Part shown: positions 4,264-5,659 of the stretch, one piece after another | Numbering within the stretch: the stretch's first letter is position 1 | Layout: the number at the start of each line of letters is the position of its first letter | Assembly (NCBI GenBank): GCA_017461825.1 | Contig: JAFTXB010000195.1 | Coordinates: 1 to 5,659 of the forward strand | Reading direction: 5' to 3' | DNA length: 5,659 bases | Origin: Clostridia bacterium | Lineage (GTDB): Bacteria; Bacillota; Clostridia; Oscillospirales; CAG-272 | Notes under the pieces: model-generated | What the model saw: only the letters and a program-made list of their open reading frames with translations | What the model was told of the DNA's origin: nothing | Databases searched by the model: none | Made by a program: the position numbers and the translations under genes

Positions 4264-5659
4264 TTATTTCCTGCGGATCCACGCCGCGATGCGGGCGGAG
4301 TCGTTCCACGTCTTTCCTGCCGATGCGTAGTCGATGAGGCGCGCCTCGTCTCCCCCCTCGGTCTCAACCGCAAAGCAGATCTTATGCTCGGGGATCTCGG
4401 GGCAGTCCGCGCGGTGTGCCGCTACCCGCCCGTTTTCATCACAGCGCACGGCAAGCACCGCCTCGGGATCGGTCACGCGCAGGTCGGCGGCAAGCACGAT
4501 AGGACCCCTCCGATAAGCGGCAAAGATCTCCTCGTTGACAGCCCCCTCGGGCGGCAGGATCTGCCGAACCTCCATCGGGAGTATCAGCTCGATGTAATCG
4601 CCGTCCTGCCAGTCACGCAGCAGCTCGGTATACCCCACCGTGGCGGCACAGGGCGTTCCGTTGACCGACAAAGCCGCCCCCTCATCACACCATGCGGGAA
4701 TGCGAAGTTCGATCGCAAACCGCTCGCGCTTTGGCAGGCTGACGGTCATGCCGATCACCCCCTCGTAGGGATATTTGGTATCGACTGAGAGACGCAAAGC
4801 ATTGCCATCTGGCGTCAGCGTCTGCATCTCGCCCGCCTCGTAGTAGTTGATCACGATTCCACCGTCGCGCCGCATAAGCGCCATCTGCGGGATCACACCC
4901 GCTCCCGCGGCACCGATGCAGGCACAGCAGCCATAAAAGGTCCCGTCCGGGAAAACGCCGTAGCCGCCGATCTTCCGTCCGCGTCTGTCGGCGGTCAGCG
5001 GGCTGTAGCTGTCAAAGGGGAGGATCTGCGGCAGCTCGTTGCGCTTTTTGTCGCGCACGGGAACGCGCTGGGTGTTAAACGCACCCAGATAAGCATTGTA
5101 GAAGGAGTTTTCGATCGAATCGGCATAGCGCACGTCGCCCGAAAGCTCCAGCAATGCCTCGGCAAGCTTCATCCACGTCACCGTTACGCAATGCTCCTGC
5201 ACCACACCCTTCCAATCGGTTTGCGTTTGTCTCACGGCGGTATGGTCAAACAGCTCGTGCGTACAGCCGCAACAGCCGATCACGCTCAATTCGCCGTCAA
5301 GGATCCTCTGCCCAAAGCGGAGCACCGCATCCTTATATTTTTCAATGCCCGTCACGCAGTAATACTGCAAAAGCCCCTCAAAGCAGGACATCATCTCGTA
5401 CGCCTTGACAACGGGGTACTCATGCGGCGCCTTGGCATCCTCATAGGCAAGCTCGATCAGATTTTCAGACAGAGCAAAGCCCGTGGAAACGATGTACTCC
5501 GCAAAGTCAAAATAGCGTTTTTCGCCCGTCAAGCGGTAGAGCCTTACCATGGGCTCCAAGATCGAGCAGGAATTCAAGCCTTCCCAATGTGCCGAGGTGG
5601 TGCGAATATCCATGCCGTCGGGCCCTACATGGGCGAGAATATAGTCCGCCTGCCTCGTC
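4264..5659 (-). CDS. GH127-type beta-L-arabinofuranosidase-like protein (DUF1680), N terminus outside window
   Basis: The minus-strand frame ends with TAA at 4264-4266 and stays open to the window edge, so it is 5'-partial. The ATG at 5613 is internal, because upstream in-frame codons (reading QADYILAHVGPDG) belong to the same domain. Counting from that methionine, the helical (alpha/alpha)6 domain of DUF1680/GH127 covers roughly 1-260, and beta-sandwich segments follow to residue 449. The zinc/cysteine site known from Bifidobacterium HypBA1 (Glu338, Cys340, Cys417, Cys418) appears as Glu140 and Cys142 in QEHC, and Cys229-Cys230 in GCCAC. Cys229 is the expected nucleophile. Glu120 in CTHELF is the best candidate for the acid/base. 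Family members release beta-L-arabinofuranose from plant glycans or glycoproteins. Whether this branch acts on arabinose or another sugar cannot be told. An extra cysteine cluster, GCCGC at 113-117, is notable. The gene converges on the SGNH operon and is GC-rich. Confidence 0.85.
   Translation of the reverse strand, partial: TRQADYILAHVGPDGMDIRTTSAHWEGLNSCSILEPMVRLYRLTGEKRYFDFAEYIVSTGFALSENLIELAYEDAKAPHEYPVVKAYEMMSCFEGLLQYYCVTGIEKYKDAVLRFGQRILDGELSVIGCCGCTHELFDHTAVRQTQTDWKGVVQEHCVTVTWMKLAEALLELSGDVRYADSIENSFYNAYLGAFNTQRVPVRDKKRNELPQILPFDSYSPLTADRRGRKIGGYGVFPDGTFYGCCACIGAAGAGVIPQMALMRRDGGIVINYYEAGEMQTLTPDGNALRLSVDTKYPYEGVIGMTVSLPKRERFAIELRIPAWCDEGAALSVNGTPCAATVGYTELLRDWQDGDYIELILPMEVRQILPPEGAVNEEIFAAYRRGPIVLAADLRVTDPEAVLAVRCDENGRVAAHRADCPEIPEHKICFAVETEGGDEARLIDYASAGKTWNDSARIAAWIRRK

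Noticed and set aside
4237..4788. Long open frame on the plus strand opposite the GH127-like gene
   Set aside because: Its start lies inside the terminator hairpin and it lacks a ribosome binding site. It is a by-product of the GC-rich antisense codons.

Overview
The window looks like chromosomal DNA from an uncultured, probably gut-associated clostridial bacterium (Bacillota). The grounds are sigma-A promoters with extended -10 boxes, strong AGGAGG-type ribosome binding sites, UUCG-loop and U-tract terminators, a BspA-type leucine-rich-repeat protein, and several genes for trimming plant or host glycans. The assignment comes from style and gene content only. Base composition changes along the window: bases 541-600 are about 32% G+C, whereas bases 4921-4980 are about 63%.

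Left part (1-1110). The first 160 bases hold a mirrored array of small hairpins. The stems vary, and the linkers between them are nearly constant: AACATCATT on one side and its complement AATGATGTT on the other. A strong promoter follows, driving the first 29 codons of a four-helix-bundle (23S rRNA intervening-sequence protein-like) gene that is then cut off. Directly at the break begins a gene for an unrecognised lipoprotein, which ends at a clear terminator. This reads as the remains of an integrated element whose promoter now drives another gene.

Middle part (1110-2670). A 76-base segment that can fold into several hairpins precedes a promoter and a cytoplasmic SGNH/GDSL hydrolase with a beta-rich C-terminal domain. 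Its ribosome binding site can be masked by a 5' leader hairpin. A second promoter, nearly identical to the first over 29 bases, follows. It drives a 10-codon leader ORF whose stop codon overlaps the ribosome binding site of the next gene.

Right part (2671-5659). A BspA-like leucine-rich-repeat protein without a signal peptide and a second, different SGNH hydrolase form a two-gene operon. It converges on a gene for a GH127-type beta-L-arabinofuranosidase-like enzyme on the minus strand, whose 5' end lies outside the window. A 23-base-pair hairpin between them should stop transcription of the operon and possibly also of the arabinofuranosidase gene.

No export signal is visible on either SGNH enzyme or on the visible part of the GH127 protein. 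The simplest reading is intracellular finishing of imported oligosaccharides: acyl groups removed by the two esterases and arabinose removed by the glycosidase. Substrates are inferred, not shown.
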